From Streptomyces lacrimifluminis (GTDB lineage Bacteria; Actinomycetota; Actinomycetes; Streptomycetales; Streptomycetaceae), in contig NZ_BMMU01000042.1 of the NCBI RefSeq assembly GCF_014646095.1, positions 1 through 48,557 of the forward strand: a DNA stretch of 48,557 bases. The letters run 5' to 3'. Each line of letters opens with the position of its first letter. Within the stretch, counting starts at the first letter, position 1. The position numbers were made by a program, and so were the translations under genes. Under the pieces are notes generated by a model. The model worked only from the letters and a program-made list of their open reading frames with translations, had not been told where the DNA came from and did no database searches. Positions 13,967-22,943 of the stretch are shown one piece after another.

Positions 13967-16939
13967 GTGTCACAAGCGACGGGATGGGTGGGGAAGCTGT
14001 TGCTGGCCGCGGGTGCCTTTCGGGTGGCTCCTCTGCAGGGTGAGATGACGCTGTCGTTCCTGGGGCGGATCGCGGACGGGTACAGCCTGACGGTGGGGAG
14101 TCTGCTGTCGTCGGTTACCGAAGTGGCTGGTCAGCAGGACGTCGTCGGGGCTCTACAGGGCGACAGTGAGGTGTTCTTGAACGCTGCGGCCCGGGACCGG
14201 GTCGCAGCATTGTGTCGTGTGCCGCAGGTGGGCTTACGCCGTGCGTTGCCGGCCTGGGCGCGGGAGGGGCCGCTGGGCCCCTCGAAGGAGAGCCCGACGG
14301 CGCGGCTCCACAACGGGGTGGAGACGGTTGCTGCCTGGGGTCCGGCGTGCCCGGGCTGTGTGGCTGCGCGGACCGGTCGCGTTGCACCAGCCCGGGTGTA
14401 CCTGGCGGCGCACCAGCGAGTCTGCCCACGCCACCGATGCTGGCTGATGAGCGTGCCTGGCGGCGGGGGCCGTGTCATCGGGTTGGCCGGATGCCCGGAA
14501 GTGGTCCAGGCGCAGGCGGATCACCGCAGGCTGCTGCGCCGTTCCCCCGTCGCTGGTTCGGCGTTCGAGGTTGCGGAAGCGGTCACAGCCTGGTGGTGGG
14601 CGCAGAAGTGGCCGGAAGAAACTCTGTGGCCGGCAAGGCTGTGTGCGACCGTTCCCGAGGGTGAAGAGCCCGGGCGGTGGCGAGTCCTGGCCCGCGGCTT
14701 GGTCACCTATCCGGAGACGGTGGCCGTTGCCGGGATGTTGGTAGACCAGACGATGAGGCGCCGTATCGCAACCCAGGTGCGCGGCCACCTCCCTTTCTGC
14801 CTGGGCGACCTCCCCGTGCTCATCAGTGAGCTGGTGCGCTGTCTGCGGCGGCCTTGGCTCACTGATCGCCTGACAACGTGCATGGACGGACCGCTGTTCG
14901 CCTGGGCACACAAGTGCAGCAAAGCGGCGGAAGCGCCTGATGGCGACGGGCAGCGGTTGCTGTGGAAGGTCCATCCCGCGCACAGGCCTCGTCCCTTGGC
15001 TGACGAACTCGCCCAGCACCTGCAGGAGGTGGCCGGCGGTGAAGCCGCAGAGGCTCCGGCCCTCAAACGGCGGCGCGGGCACAGCCGCCAGGCCGATGGG
15101 GCCTTCGAAGCGGGCCTGACTCGTGCCCGGGCCTACGCGGCTGCGCGGGGGCATCTGGCCACACGGGCGGACACGCTCCAGGACGGCTTTCCTCTGGGGA
15201 CGTGGATGAGCAACCAGCGCATGCTCCGTCTGGGGATGCTTGCCTGGCGCGGCGCCGCGCTGCGTGCACTGGACCCGTACTGGGACACGCCGTGGCCGAC
15301 CCTGTGGCAGCGCACCTACCACCAGGCCAGGTGCCACGTCGCGGAACAGGGCCCGATGGATGCGAGGGGAGGATTTCCCGGTACCGGCCTCAGCCTGGGC
15401 GAGTGGCTGTACCTGCAGTGCACCCGGTATCCGGATCTGCATCCTGAGCAGCAACGGCTTCTTGCACGGCTGGGCATCGATGCCGCGGCGGCTCGGGACG
15501 CCCGGCCCCGGCGTCGCAGTCAGCGTTTCGGGGAGCAGGAGGCGCTCGCCCATGCCCGGGCCTGGGCTCTGGAGCACGGAAGCTTGGCGGCAATCGGGAT
15601 CAGCACCGTGCATGAGGACTACCCATTGGGCAGGTGGCTTTCCGACAGGCGCGGTCAGATGGGGCGCGGAGTGCTGTCGCCAGGCCGTGCCGAGGCTTTG
15701 ACACGGATCGACCCGTGGTGGCGGCCGCCCTGGCACTTGTGCTGGCAGCGTTCCTACGAGCACGCGTGCCAGCAGCTCCAGCAAGTGGGAGGCGGGGAGT
15801 TGGTGGCGGGCTTTCTACTGATGGACAGGCCGACGCAGGAGTGGCTGCGCATCCAGCAGCGCCGCTACCACCTCCTCCTGCCGGGCCAGCACGATCTCCT
15901 CAAGAGGCTCGGTCTGAAGCCTGAGACGGCCATCGCCGAGGCACCGGCCGCCACGGCCAGTACGTCTGTTGCGCCCGTGTGGGCCCCGGGGGGCCCACAA
16001 GGCGACGCGGAAGGTGCGGAAGCGGTGGGAGGCCTTCCTGCAGCCGCACTGCACAGGCCGCTGGGAGTTCCCCGGGTCGGACAGCGCCCCGACCACCGCG
16101 CCCGGTTCGAAAGCGCGCTGGTGCACGCCCGGGCCTGGGCCGCCATCCACGGACACCTGGCCGTTCCACGCGATACACGGCAGAGCGGATTCACGCTCGG
16201 AATGTGGCTGTTCAGCCAGCGCAACCGCGCCAAGCAGCGCGCTCGAAAAGGCAAGCCCGCCTCGCCGCACCTCGGACAGCTGGCCGCGATCGATCCGTGG
16301 TGGAACCCGCCGTGGGACCTGCACTGGCAGCGCAACTACTACCGCGCCCGCGACTGCATGCGTGCCGGCCGTGGAGCCGACACCGTGGGCGGTCTTCCCG
16401 TCGGGAAGGACGCTCTGGGTATCTGGGTCAAGCGACAGTGCACCCTCTACGACAGCCTCCACCCCGAACAGCAGCACCTCCTCGCCGCTATCGGCATCAC
16501 CCTCGAAGCGGTACGGACGCGGGTCGGCCCGCGTGACTCCCGCCGACTGACCACCACTCCGCGCTTCGACACCGACGTCGCGCATGCCCGCTCGTACACG
16601 GCCCGGTACGGACACCTCGCTGCCCGCTCGAGCGAGGAACACGAAGGGTTCCCGATCGGGTACTGGCTGGCCGAACACCGCCAACGCGCCCGCAAAAAGA
16701 GCGGCACGTCGCCTCAAGCCCGGGTCCTGGCCGGCCTGGACCCGTGGTGGAACCCGCCCTGGCTCTTCACCTGGCAGCAGCAGTACCACCAATACCGCAC
16801 CACCCGAGTCGCCGGGCAACCCATCTCACCCGGGCTTCAACGCTGGGCATGCAAACAGACCGTCCTGTGGGATCAGCTCGACCCGCCCCAGCAAGGACTC
16901 CTGACAGCCATCGGTATCCGTCCTGAGGCCCTGCGCTGA
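13967..16939 (+). CDS. TniQ domain fused to four helicase-associated-type repeat units
   Basis: 990 aa, GTG start. The N-terminal TniQ domain has APLQGEMTLSFLGRIA (21-36) and zinc site Cys128/Cys131 ... Cys153/His156. Four repeat units follow at about 379-510, 521-655, 713-850 and 866-990. Each shows HARAW/RARAY, GHLA (GSLA in unit 2), LGxW, LDPWW or similar, PPW and WQR, then a second half that closes with LL..LGI or similar. A low-complexity spacer separates units 2 and 3. No helicase motor is present. The layout repeats that of the gene at 7086 but with twice as many units, so repeat number seems variable. Probable DNA-binding target selector or its domesticated descendant. Confidence 0.7.
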   Translation: MSQATGWVGKLLLAAGAFRVAPLQGEMTLSFLGRIADGYSLTVGSLLSSVTEVAGQQDVVGALQGDSEVFLNAAARDRVAALCRVPQVGLRRALPAWAREGPLGPSKESPTARLHNGVETVAAWGPACPGCVAARTGRVAPARVYLAAHQRVCPRHRCWLMSVPGGGGRVIGLAGCPEVVQAQADHRRLLRRSPVAGSAFEVAEAVTAWWWAQKWPEETLWPARLCATVPEGEEPGRWRVLARGLVTYPETVAVAGMLVDQTMRRRIATQVRGHLPFCLGDLPVLISELVRCLRRPWLTDRLTTCMDGPLFAWAHKCSKAAEAPDGDGQRLLWKVHPAHRPRPLADELAQHLQEVAGGEAAEAPALKRRRGHSRQADGAFEAGLTRARAYAAARGHLATRADTLQDGFPLGTWMSNQRMLRLGMLAWRGAALRALDPYWDTPWPTLWQRTYHQARCHVAEQGPMDARGGFPGTGLSLGEWLYLQCTRYPDLHPEQQRLLARLGIDAAAARDARPRRRSQRFGEQEALAHARAWALEHGSLAAIGISTVHEDYPLGRWLSDRRGQMGRGVLSPGRAEALTRIDPWWRPPWHLCWQRSYEHACQQLQQVGGGELVAGFLLMDRPTQEWLRIQQRRYHLLLPGQHDLLKRLGLKPETAIAEAPAATASTSVAPVWAPGGPQGDAEGAEAVGGLPAAALHRPLGVPRVGQRPDHRARFESALVHARAWAAIHGHLAVPRDTRQSGFTLGMWLFSQRNRAKQRARKGKPASPHLGQLAAIDPWWNPPWDLHWQRNYYRARDCMRAGRGADTVGGLPVGKDALGIWVKRQCTLYDSLHPEQQHLLAAIGITLEAVRTRVGPRDSRRLTTTPRFDTDVAHARSYTARYGHLAARSSEEHEGFPIGYWLAEHRQRARKKSGTSPQARVLAGLDPWWNPPWLFTWQQQYHQYRTTRVAGQPISPGLQRWACKQTVLWDQLDPPQQGLLTAIGIRPEALR

Positions 16940-16946
16940 CAGGCAC

Positions 16947-16960
16947 TCCACAGTTGTGGA
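16947..16960. repeat. Short perfect inverted repeat
   Basis: TCCACA-GT-TGTGGA, 8 nt after the TniQ-HA stop. Short stem with a two-base centre; it could be an operator for the downstream promoter or part of a terminator. Confidence 0.35.
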
Positions 16961-17011
16961 CTGTGTCCGTGGCTGGAAGTCGCGAGGTAGGCCTATTGCG
17001 ACCTTCAGTGC

Positions 17012-17053
17012 TTGACATCAGTGGTTGACAGTGCATGCTGACAGATTTACGCT
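17012..17053 (+). promoter_or_regulatory. Near-consensus housekeeping promoter
   Basis: Two TTGACA boxes lie at 17012-17017 and 17025-17030. The second is followed after exactly 17 nt by TACGCT (17048-17053). This is unusually close to the sigma-70/HrdB consensus for such DNA and should drive the gene starting at about 17093. Confidence 0.65.
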
Positions 17054-17092
17054 GGTCAGGACGAAGCGTTGTTTCGACGGATCGAGACGGTG

Positions 17093-17848
17093 ATGGAAAC
17101 TCCAGCTCTCCACGTACAGGCATGGCCAGTGGTGCGCTGGCAGGACATCGTGCACGCTTACCGCCCCGACCACCCCGCACGTGAGGCCCAGGTCAGGACC
17201 TTGCGAACAAACGAGGTCCTCTCTGGCGGGATCCGCTTCGCCCGGCGCAACAGTCACCGCCTCGCCGGCGTTGGCACCCTTTACAGCAGCCTCAACGTAC
17301 GTGCAGCGGTCTTGTACCGGAGAGCCGACAAGGAAACCGCTCGCGCATACTGCTCCGCAGCTCAGAGGATTGAGGAGGAACTCATGACGCTGTTGAAAAA
17401 CCAGCAGCTTGACGCCTCCGAGTTGGAGCCGCTGGCCGCCCCCACTCAAAACGCCTGGAAAGTCCTGCGGCCTCTGTGCAACCTCACTGATTCCGTCTTG
17501 GCAAGGCTTCCCGTTCTCCCGGAAGAGGAGTGCATCGCTGGCATCTTGCACAGCACAGACGGACGAAAGGTCAGGTTTGCCGAGTCCGGCCCTGAAGGGC
17601 TCGACCATGAACTGCCCTACGCGATGATGGAAGCGGCAGGCCTCTCAGTCGGTGACCCTGCTCTGCTGCTGAGCGAGTTCACCGGGGCCACCATCATCAC
17701 CCGCTTGCAGCCTGGGCTCCTGATCGAGGACTCTGCAGAGGACTCCGAAGCCGCAATCACAGGTTCTAATGCGGAAGACGACAGGATCCAGCGGCCGCTG
17801 GACGATGCGTTCCGTTCTGCACTCTTCGCCAGGCTTCGGCCGGAGTAA
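17093..17848 (+). CDS. Unrecognised protein under a strong promoter
   Basis: 251 aa from ATG 17093; GTG 17090 and TTG 17069 are in-frame alternatives. I recognise no family. The N-terminal half is basic and includes VVRWQDIVHAYRPDHPAREAQ and an RIEEELMTLLKNQ helix. The C-terminal ~60 residues are acidic (EDSAEDSEAA). Codon use is less extreme than in the flanking TniQ genes. The next gene begins 22 nt downstream, so they may be co-transcribed. Confidence 0.55.
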   Translation: METPALHVQAWPVVRWQDIVHAYRPDHPAREAQVRTLRTNEVLSGGIRFARRNSHRLAGVGTLYSSLNVRAAVLYRRADKETARAYCSAAQRIEEELMTLLKNQQLDASELEPLAAPTQNAWKVLRPLCNLTDSVLARLPVLPEEECIAGILHSTDGRKVRFAESGPEGLDHELPYAMMEAAGLSVGDPALLLSEFTGATIITRLQPGLLIEDSAEDSEAAITGSNAEDDRIQRPLDDAFRSALFARLRPE

Positions 17849-17870
17849 ATGATCCCCCGTAAGATTCGGG

Positions 17871-18461
17871 GTGGAACGAGTCTCCTGGTCGCTGGGAACG
17901 AAGGCCAACCGGATAGAGCTGCAGGATTTCGACTGCTGTCCCGGGTGCCGGGCGGACACCGTCCGGCACCCGGACGACAACCGTGAGTGCGTTACTGGGT
18001 GGGCGCATTCTCTTCAGAAGTACATCCATCAGCGGGCCATCCCAGCGACCAACAGCCGCGCCCGGACGCACGACCAGCGACTGATCCTGCTGCGCGACGC
18101 AGATGTACTGGTCGGAGTGGGCGTCCATTATCTGGAAGAGCCTGCTGACGAGTCCGGCACAGTTTTCGAGCGCCGGATTGATGCCTACGCAACGGCTGTG
18201 CAGGTTCATGGGCAGAAGCTGTCCACTGGCGAGCACGCATCGAAGGTGCTGCTCAGAGCAGTCGTCAGCGACATCGCGACACGCCATAGCCCCGACGACT
18301 TCGTCCTTCTCACTGCCCTGGTCGACCCCAAGAACCAGCCCTCGCGGGGATGCCTGGAACGCTACGGCTTTCATGAGGAGGGACAGGATGGCCCCTACCT
18401 CGTCTATGCAGCCACCTTGCAGGAAGCACGGACCTCTCTCAGCACAGAACCAGTTGCGTAG
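17871..18461 (+). CDS. GNAT-like acetyltransferase family protein
   Basis: 196 aa, GTG start. The middle holds a strand/helix order VLVGVGVHYLE ... HASKVLLRAVVSDIA, followed by LLTALVDPKNQPSRGCLERYGFHEEG. The last segment is the beta5/alpha4 'N.A...L.K.GF' region typical of GNAT folds, here NQPSRGCLERYGF. A small Cys pair near the start (DCCPGC) is unusual. The canonical acetyl-CoA Q/RxxGxG/A loop is not clearly visible, so catalysis is uncertain. Confidence 0.5.
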   Translation: MERVSWSLGTKANRIELQDFDCCPGCRADTVRHPDDNRECVTGWAHSLQKYIHQRAIPATNSRARTHDQRLILLRDADVLVGVGVHYLEEPADESGTVFERRIDAYATAVQVHGQKLSTGEHASKVLLRAVVSDIATRHSPDDFVLLTALVDPKNQPSRGCLERYGFHEEGQDGPYLVYAATLQEARTSLSTEPVA

Positions 18462-18724
18462 AGGGCCACCGTCTCCCACGACGATCGGTACACCCCACCA
18501 GCCGACCGCCGCGGACAGCAGGTCCTGGATCTCCTCCACGCCGACCCCGGCCGGCACTGGCGCACCCGCGAACTCGCTCGACACCTCGGCAATATCACCC
18601 TCAGCACGATGTACCGCCAGCTCGGCAGATGGCCGCAAACGGATTCATCACCAAGACCGGACCAGCGACCTACGCCAGCCTGAAAACCCCATCAACCACC
18701 CTGCCACCAGCAGAAACACACTAA
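18462..18724 (+). pseudogene. Winged-helix gene remnant with frameshift
   Basis: After a TAG, the frame reads GQQVLDLLHADPGRHWRTRE then LARHLGNITLSTMYRQLGRW, a winged-HTH pattern. At about 18,630 a probable one-base deletion moves it into the frame AANGFITKTGPATYASLKTP, which ends TAA at 18722-18724. No start codon precedes the first part. 18725-18865 shows no gene. Confidence 0.5.
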
Positions 18725-18865
18725 AACTACCCGTCCTTGGGGCACCCCCTCCGAGGGTCACCGGTACACGAGTACCCGTCGGAAAGGGCGGGCTGAAAGG
18801 TGCGGTCTATGGGACGGTGGCGTCGCAGCCGCACCTACACGCCGGTCAGTTGCCGTTCTGGGAGA

Positions 18866-19645
18866 TCACATGCTGGTGAGCGCAGATGAACAGCGCTCTG
18901 GCTCGGCACGGATGACAAAGACTCCTGGTCCCTCAGGTTCCGAGGCGCGGCGTACCCGTTCCTCCCACATGGCAGGCCAGCATGTCGCCTCACTCCATCT
19001 CACTCCTTCGAGGGGCACCCATTCCAAGTCAGTACTGCGAAGGTCGCTGTCCATGAAGTCGCTCACGATCTCAGTGAGTGCCTCATGCACCAAGTGCAGA
19101 TCACCTGCCAGGCGCAGCACCTCCTGGCAGGCACGGACGGTGTTGGCAGGAAGTTTGTAGGAGAAGCTGGCGGTCATGGCGCGCGTCATCGGTCCAAGGC
19201 AATCATTGCCATGCGCCAAAGCACGGACGCGGGCGAGGCCATAGGCGAGATCGCGTCTGAGAGCGTGTGCCCACCGGCCAGCCCCCTCCAGCCAACCTAC
19301 GTCTAGTGCTTCTGCAAGCGCGTCGGCGTCGAGCGTCGCTTCAGCAAAGGTACGGACGATCTCCAAGACCGTGCTACGCAGCTCCATGCGCATTACTGGG
19401 CTCCATGCCCATAGTTGGCGGGCCTCGTCAGCAAGGGAGCCAGAGCTGGATTGGTTAAGGGTGCAGGTAGGACCACTCGTCGGAGTGGAGTGCTGACCCA
19501 TAGCATCGTGCAGCCGCTCGCGGATGCGGTCTGGAATCTGCTCCCTGACCCGGCAAACGTGCTCGGTTCCAAGACTGGATGCGTCTAGCAACGCGTCGAA
19601 GTCATCAGAAGCCGACGCAATGTTCTCACCGTGCGTTGTGGTCAT
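18866..19645 (-). CDS. Hypothetical protein coupled to a disrupted sigma-like gene
   Basis: 259 aa. ATG 19643-19645 follows GGGAGGT at good spacing, and only two bases separate it from the stop of the upstream sigma-like remnant. Contains several amphipathic helices (ELRSTVLEIVRTFAEATLDA; RACQEVLRLAGDLHLVHEAL) and an acidic N-terminus. I recognise no family. Its position directly after a regulatory gene, on the same strand, suggests a partner such as a modulator. The IS insertion upstream probably cuts it off from its native promoter. Confidence 0.5.
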   Translation of the reverse strand: MTTTHGENIASASDDFDALLDASSLGTEHVCRVREQIPDRIRERLHDAMGQHSTPTSGPTCTLNQSSSGSLADEARQLWAWSPVMRMELRSTVLEIVRTFAEATLDADALAEALDVGWLEGAGRWAHALRRDLAYGLARVRALAHGNDCLGPMTRAMTASFSYKLPANTVRACQEVLRLAGDLHLVHEALTEIVSDFMDSDLRSTDLEWVPLEGVRWSEATCWPAMWEERVRRASEPEGPGVFVIRAEPERCSSALTSM

Positions 19646-19647
19646 GA

Positions 19648-19858
19648 TTACTGACCTCCCATCCGCTCGTCGAGCCCCAGGGTGCGAAGCTTTTGGCGAC
19701 TCCGGCTCAAGCGCCGCTCCATGGCCTTTTCGGACAGCCCAACCGACGCTGCTGCTTCCCGTTGGGTGTATCCCAGCGCTCGCCTTACCAGCCCAACACG
19801 CAGTTGCTGAGTGCGTTGTGGCAAAGGGAGTCCCCGTTCGATGAGCAGGGGCTTCTTC
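19648..19858 (-). pseudogene. 3' part of IS-interrupted sigma-like gene
   Basis: Reads PLLIERGLPLPQRTQQLRVG then LGYTQREAAASVGLSEKAME and ends GLDERMGGQ-stop. The HTH with SEKAMERRLSRSRQKL resembles sigma region 4 or a LuxR-type HTH. The sensible frame stops at the shared TTCTTC (19853-19858), where the IS begins. The other half is at 21427-22094. Confidence 0.6.
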
Positions 19859-19929
19859 GTGTGCGGGGCATGATCGCGACGGGGTAGGGGCAGGCAGCGG
19901 GCGGCTTGTTGTTGATCGAGGAGGTCGCG

Positions 19930-20496
19930 ATGCCGTCGGTGCTGGGGTTGATGGAACAGCGTGAGGCACGGGCGAGGCAGGATCTGGAGTCCTGGACGGA
20001 GGTCCTGGAGCAGGCTCAGGCGGAGGTGGATGCCGCGCGGGAGCGAGTCGAGCGGGCCCGGGTGGGGCGTGAGGAGCTCGTGTCGGTGCTGGCCGGGGAG
20101 GGCCCGGTGAATACGCCGGTTCCGGTGCCGTCCGGTGGTGAGATGGCTGCCGCCGTGGGATCGAGCGGCCCCGGCGCGGGGCGTGGTGAGCGGCCGCCGG
20201 TGTGGCGGTCGGGCGTGGGCGAGGAGGTGCTCAGCGGCCTGTATCGGGAGGTGTTCGCCGCGGTGGTGGCCGCTTCGAGGCCGGTGAACGGGGTGGAGCT
20301 GACGCGGGCGGTGGGCCGGGAAGCGGAGATCAAGAACGAGGTGGAGAAGATCCGTCACCGTGCCTATGTGCTGGAGAAGCGGGGCTGGCTGGTGCGGGCG
20401 GAGGACGGACGGTTCATGCCCGTGCCCGGAGCAGTCGGGCGGGGCGTTTCTCCGGCCAGCGCGGAGCGTCTGCGGCCAGGCGCCGGGACAGTCTGA
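19930..20496 (+). CDS. IS-associated coiled-coil / winged-helix-like protein
   Basis: 188 aa, ATG 19930 after GAGGAGG. The N-terminal 50 residues are a charged coiled coil (REARARQDLESWTEVLEQAQ ...). After a Pro/Gly linker, a C-terminal ~70-residue segment VNGVELTRAVGREAEIKNEV ... LEKRGWLV resembles a wHTH. Its 3' end overlaps the transposase gene tail by 83 nt, convergently. Similar proteins accompany IS5-like transposases in Streptomyces; the role is unknown. Confidence 0.6.
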   Translation: MPSVLGLMEQREARARQDLESWTEVLEQAQAEVDAARERVERARVGREELVSVLAGEGPVNTPVPVPSGGEMAAAVGSSGPGAGRGERPPVWRSGVGEEVLSGLYREVFAAVVAASRPVNGVELTRAVGREAEIKNEVEKIRHRAYVLEKRGWLVRAEDGRFMPVPGAVGRGVSPASAERLRPGAGTV

Positions 20497-21370
20497 TCAC
20501 GGCGGCCCACCACACCATCTGGGTGTGGTGGTCGGGGCGGCGTTCGTGGTCGCGGTTGAGGCGGCGTGAGCGGGCCAGCCAGCTCAGCGTCCGCTCCACG
20601 ACCCACCTGCGGGCCAGTACGACAAATCCGCGTTGTCCGTCGGAGCGGCGCACGACCTCGGTCCGGACTCCGTGGCGGGCGAACGCCTTCGCCAGCGCCG
20701 GACCCTGGTAGGCACTGTCGACCCACACCAGCTTCAGCAGCCGGCCCGGCTGGTCCATGAACGTCTCCAGCAGTGCGGGGGCGGCCTTGGAGTCGTGCAC
20801 ATCGGCCGTGGTCACGGTGACCTCGAGGAACAGGCCCTCGGTGTCGGTCAGGATGTGACGCTTGCGCCCGTCACGTGACTTGCCGCCGTCGTATCCGCGA
20901 CTGTCTTCGCCGACGGTCTCGGAGGCGTCCACCGACTGACTGTCGATGATTCCCGCGCTGGGCTCGGCGTTGCGGCCGGAGCGTTCCCTCGCCGTGCGGC
21001 GCAGGCGTTCGTGCAGTTCACGCACGTAGTCGTAGGTCCGCCAGCGGCGGAAGAAGTCGTAGACCGCCCGCCAGTACGGGAAGTCGACCGGCATGGCCAT
21101 CCACTTCACGCCGTTGTCGACCAGGTAGCGCACCGCGTCGAGCATCTCGCGGTGGCAGTACGCCTCCGGACGCCCGCCCTGCTTGAGCAGCCAGGCCGGC
21201 ACCGGCACCGCAGAGCGGACCTCGGCCCACTCCGCATCCGTCATGTCACTCGGATAGCACCTCGCCCGCTGTCCCGAAGCGATCGAACCGAACCTGTGCA
21301 CGTAGCAGTCACACTCCGGGGTGACCGTGGTGGACGCGGGTACAGCAGGGATGGTCAACTCGTCGGACAA
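20414..21370 (-). CDS. IS5-family DDE transposase
   Basis: About 318 aa. An N-terminal MTDAEWAEVRSAVP-type segment, the first Asp in GIIDSQSVDAS, the second in LVWVDSAYQGP and the Glu in RRWVVERTLSWLARSRRL give a complete DDE triad with Y-(2)-R-(3)-E-(6)-K-like spacing. GRKRHILTDTEGL is typical of the family. TTG 21370 is chosen because AAGGAGA lies 4 nt upstream; a later ATG at 21245 would start at MTDAEW. The element looks intact and possibly mobile. Confidence 0.8.
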   Translation of the reverse strand: MSDELTIPAVPASTTVTPECDCYVHRFGSIASGQRARCYPSDMTDAEWAEVRSAVPVPAWLLKQGGRPEAYCHREMLDAVRYLVDNGVKWMAMPVDFPYWRAVYDFFRRWRTYDYVRELHERLRRTARERSGRNAEPSAGIIDSQSVDASETVGEDSRGYDGGKSRDGRKRHILTDTEGLFLEVTVTTADVHDSKAAPALLETFMDQPGRLLKLVWVDSAYQGPALAKAFARHGVRTEVVRRSDGQRGFVVLARRWVVERTLSWLARSRRLNRDHERRPDHHTQMVWWAAVIRLSRRLAADAPRWPEKRPARLLRARA

Positions 21371-21426
21371 CGGGTCTCCTTGCTCGTGACCGGCCTCAAC
21401 AACCACGTCACTACCAAGGGGCCCGT

Positions 21427-22094
21427 TTCTTCATGCCCACGACCACACTGGCATCTCTGTCCGAATGATCACCCGCACCGCAGGCTTCGAACGAGATCCG
21501 GTTTGCCACAACGCACTGATCCGAAAGGGCAGAGAGTGCGCGCCTGACTTGATCCTGAATGGCAGCAGCCTGATCCGGGGCAACCGCTCCCTCGTCTGCG
21601 AGGTCCACGTATGCGAGCTCGCCCTCAAGCGACTCATTTCCCATAGCCATGCTCTGCGACCGATCTCGGAACCATTGTTCGTACACCGGACGGAACGACC
21701 GGACGCAGGCCCCCACGTAATAAGTGGTCAAACTCGCGCCGCCTGCCTCTTGCCACCGCCTGCCCACCAAGCCGTAGGTGCGGAAGAGTTCCAGTCCGGC
21801 CAGCACCGTCTCCGTCGCAAGCAGGTAGCGGTCGTCCTGGCTCCAGTTGGCGTCATGCCGCACTCGGATCGGCCGCCCCGCCAGTCTGCTCTGGCGAAAG
21901 ATCTCCCCGCTGTGTGTCCACGCGAGCATGATCGGCCACCCATACTCCATCAACCGACGGGCGAATCGGTCATAACGGGGGCCAGCAAATCCGTCTCCCC
22001 GTAGTGCCGCAGCAAGACGGCCATCGGCTGCAAGGCGGGCTACCCGTTCATCAACGGATAGGTCTCCATCCCCCAGGGACGGGAGGTGTTGCAC
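21427..22094 (-). pseudogene. 5' part of IS-interrupted sigma-like gene
   Basis: Frame from GTG 22094 (AGGGG upstream) reads SVDERVARLAADGRLAAALR, RYDRFARRLMEYGWPIMLAW and AGGASLTTYYVGACVRSFRP, ending VVVGMKK at the IS junction. The full protein would have been ~290 aa with a region-4-like HTH at its C-terminus, now 1.6 kb away. A diverged sigma factor or similar regulator is my best guess. GTG 22217 is an alternative start. Confidence 0.55.
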
Positions 22095-22392
22095 AAGCCC
22101 CTGGCCGACTCGGAATGGGCGTCCGCCGTCCGCTTCCGAGCGGTCTGCATCGATCCCTGGACTGTTCCTTGGCTCGTGACGCCTGAGGGCGTGCCGAGAC
22201 GGGCGTGGTTCGCTCACGTCTACGGTCTTAGCGGCCGAGCAGGCAAGTCCCCCCGCGAATCAGCAAAGTTTCTAGGCAGAACCTCGTGACGTGGAGCACA
22301 GGGGGAAGAGAACCGCGAACGGGCTACAGCATCAACACCGGTATCCCGGCGATGCACACACTGTGCCGCCGCCTCGATCGATCGGAGTAGAT

Positions 22393-22581
22393 GTGAACAG
22401 CCAAGAGCAGGGTCCTCTTCTGAGTCAGCGAGCTGCCATCGTGTTCGTTCTGGGCACACTTGCCGGGCTCATTGCAGGCGTGCTCACAGCCTGCAACGGC
22501 GGCAGCCCAGCTGCTGCACTTCTCGCTGGCGGGGCGGCGTGCGCAGGCGCCGTCCTGTTCTTTCACGCGATCATCGGCTGA
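22393..22581 (+). CDS. Small membrane protein
   Basis: 62 aa, GTG start. A short polar N-terminus (NSQEQGPLLSQRAA) is followed by two hydrophobic helices with Gly/Ala-rich turn NGGSPAAALLAGGAACAG. The type is common and of unknown function in Streptomyces. 22582-22943 downstream holds no gene I can support; it includes one TGAGCA box near 22,730. Confidence 0.6.
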   Translation: MNSQEQGPLLSQRAAIVFVLGTLAGLIAGVLTACNGGSPAAALLAGGAACAGAVLFFHAIIG

Positions 22582-22943
22582 CACGCAACCCCAACCAGGT
22601 GGCCTCCGTACGGCCAGGACAGAGGCAGGCCGACCGTAGGACTCCGAGTCCGTGTTCGCGTACGTGCCAAAGATGCGCATCGTGCCCTCGAGCCACTGCT
22701 TGGCTCTGCGGGCCCCCGAGAAGCCCTTCACCTGAGCATCTTCGCCAACCACCACAGGCGTAGCTTAGTGCGATCGGATCATCACGATGCGCTCGAACGG
22801 GTCAATCCCCCGCCACACCGACACCTGCTGGCTCCAGGAAAGGGAGACCCACGATCTGGGGAAGCAAGCAGACGACGGGCCCAGGACCGGACGGCTACTG
22901 CGAAAGCACCCGCCGGAGACGGCGAACGCGAGACCGTGGTGGA

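Larger units (their letters stand above)
19859..21426. mobile_element. IS5-type insertion sequence
   Basis: Bounded by TTCTTC on both sides (19853-19858 and 21427-21432). Removing the element rejoins the sigma-like frame as GMKK-PLLIERG, so the target duplication lies within this hexamer. About 1.57 kb with a DDE transposase on the minus strand and a coiled-coil companion gene on the plus strand. I could not find clean terminal inverted repeats by eye, so each edge may be off by a few bases. Confidence 0.7.

Noticed and set aside
7086..16939. TniQ-HA genes as helicases
   Set aside because: HA-type domains usually accompany helicases, but no Walker A/B or SF2 motifs occur in either protein.
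19859..21426. Clean terminal inverted repeats for the IS
   Set aside because: The two ends share only short G-rich matches by eye; boundaries were set instead from the interrupted gene.
22582..22943. A minus-strand gene fragment (GFSGARRAKQWLEGTMRIF)
   Set aside because: The short stretch looks protein-like, but it has no start, no recognisable family and no clear limits.
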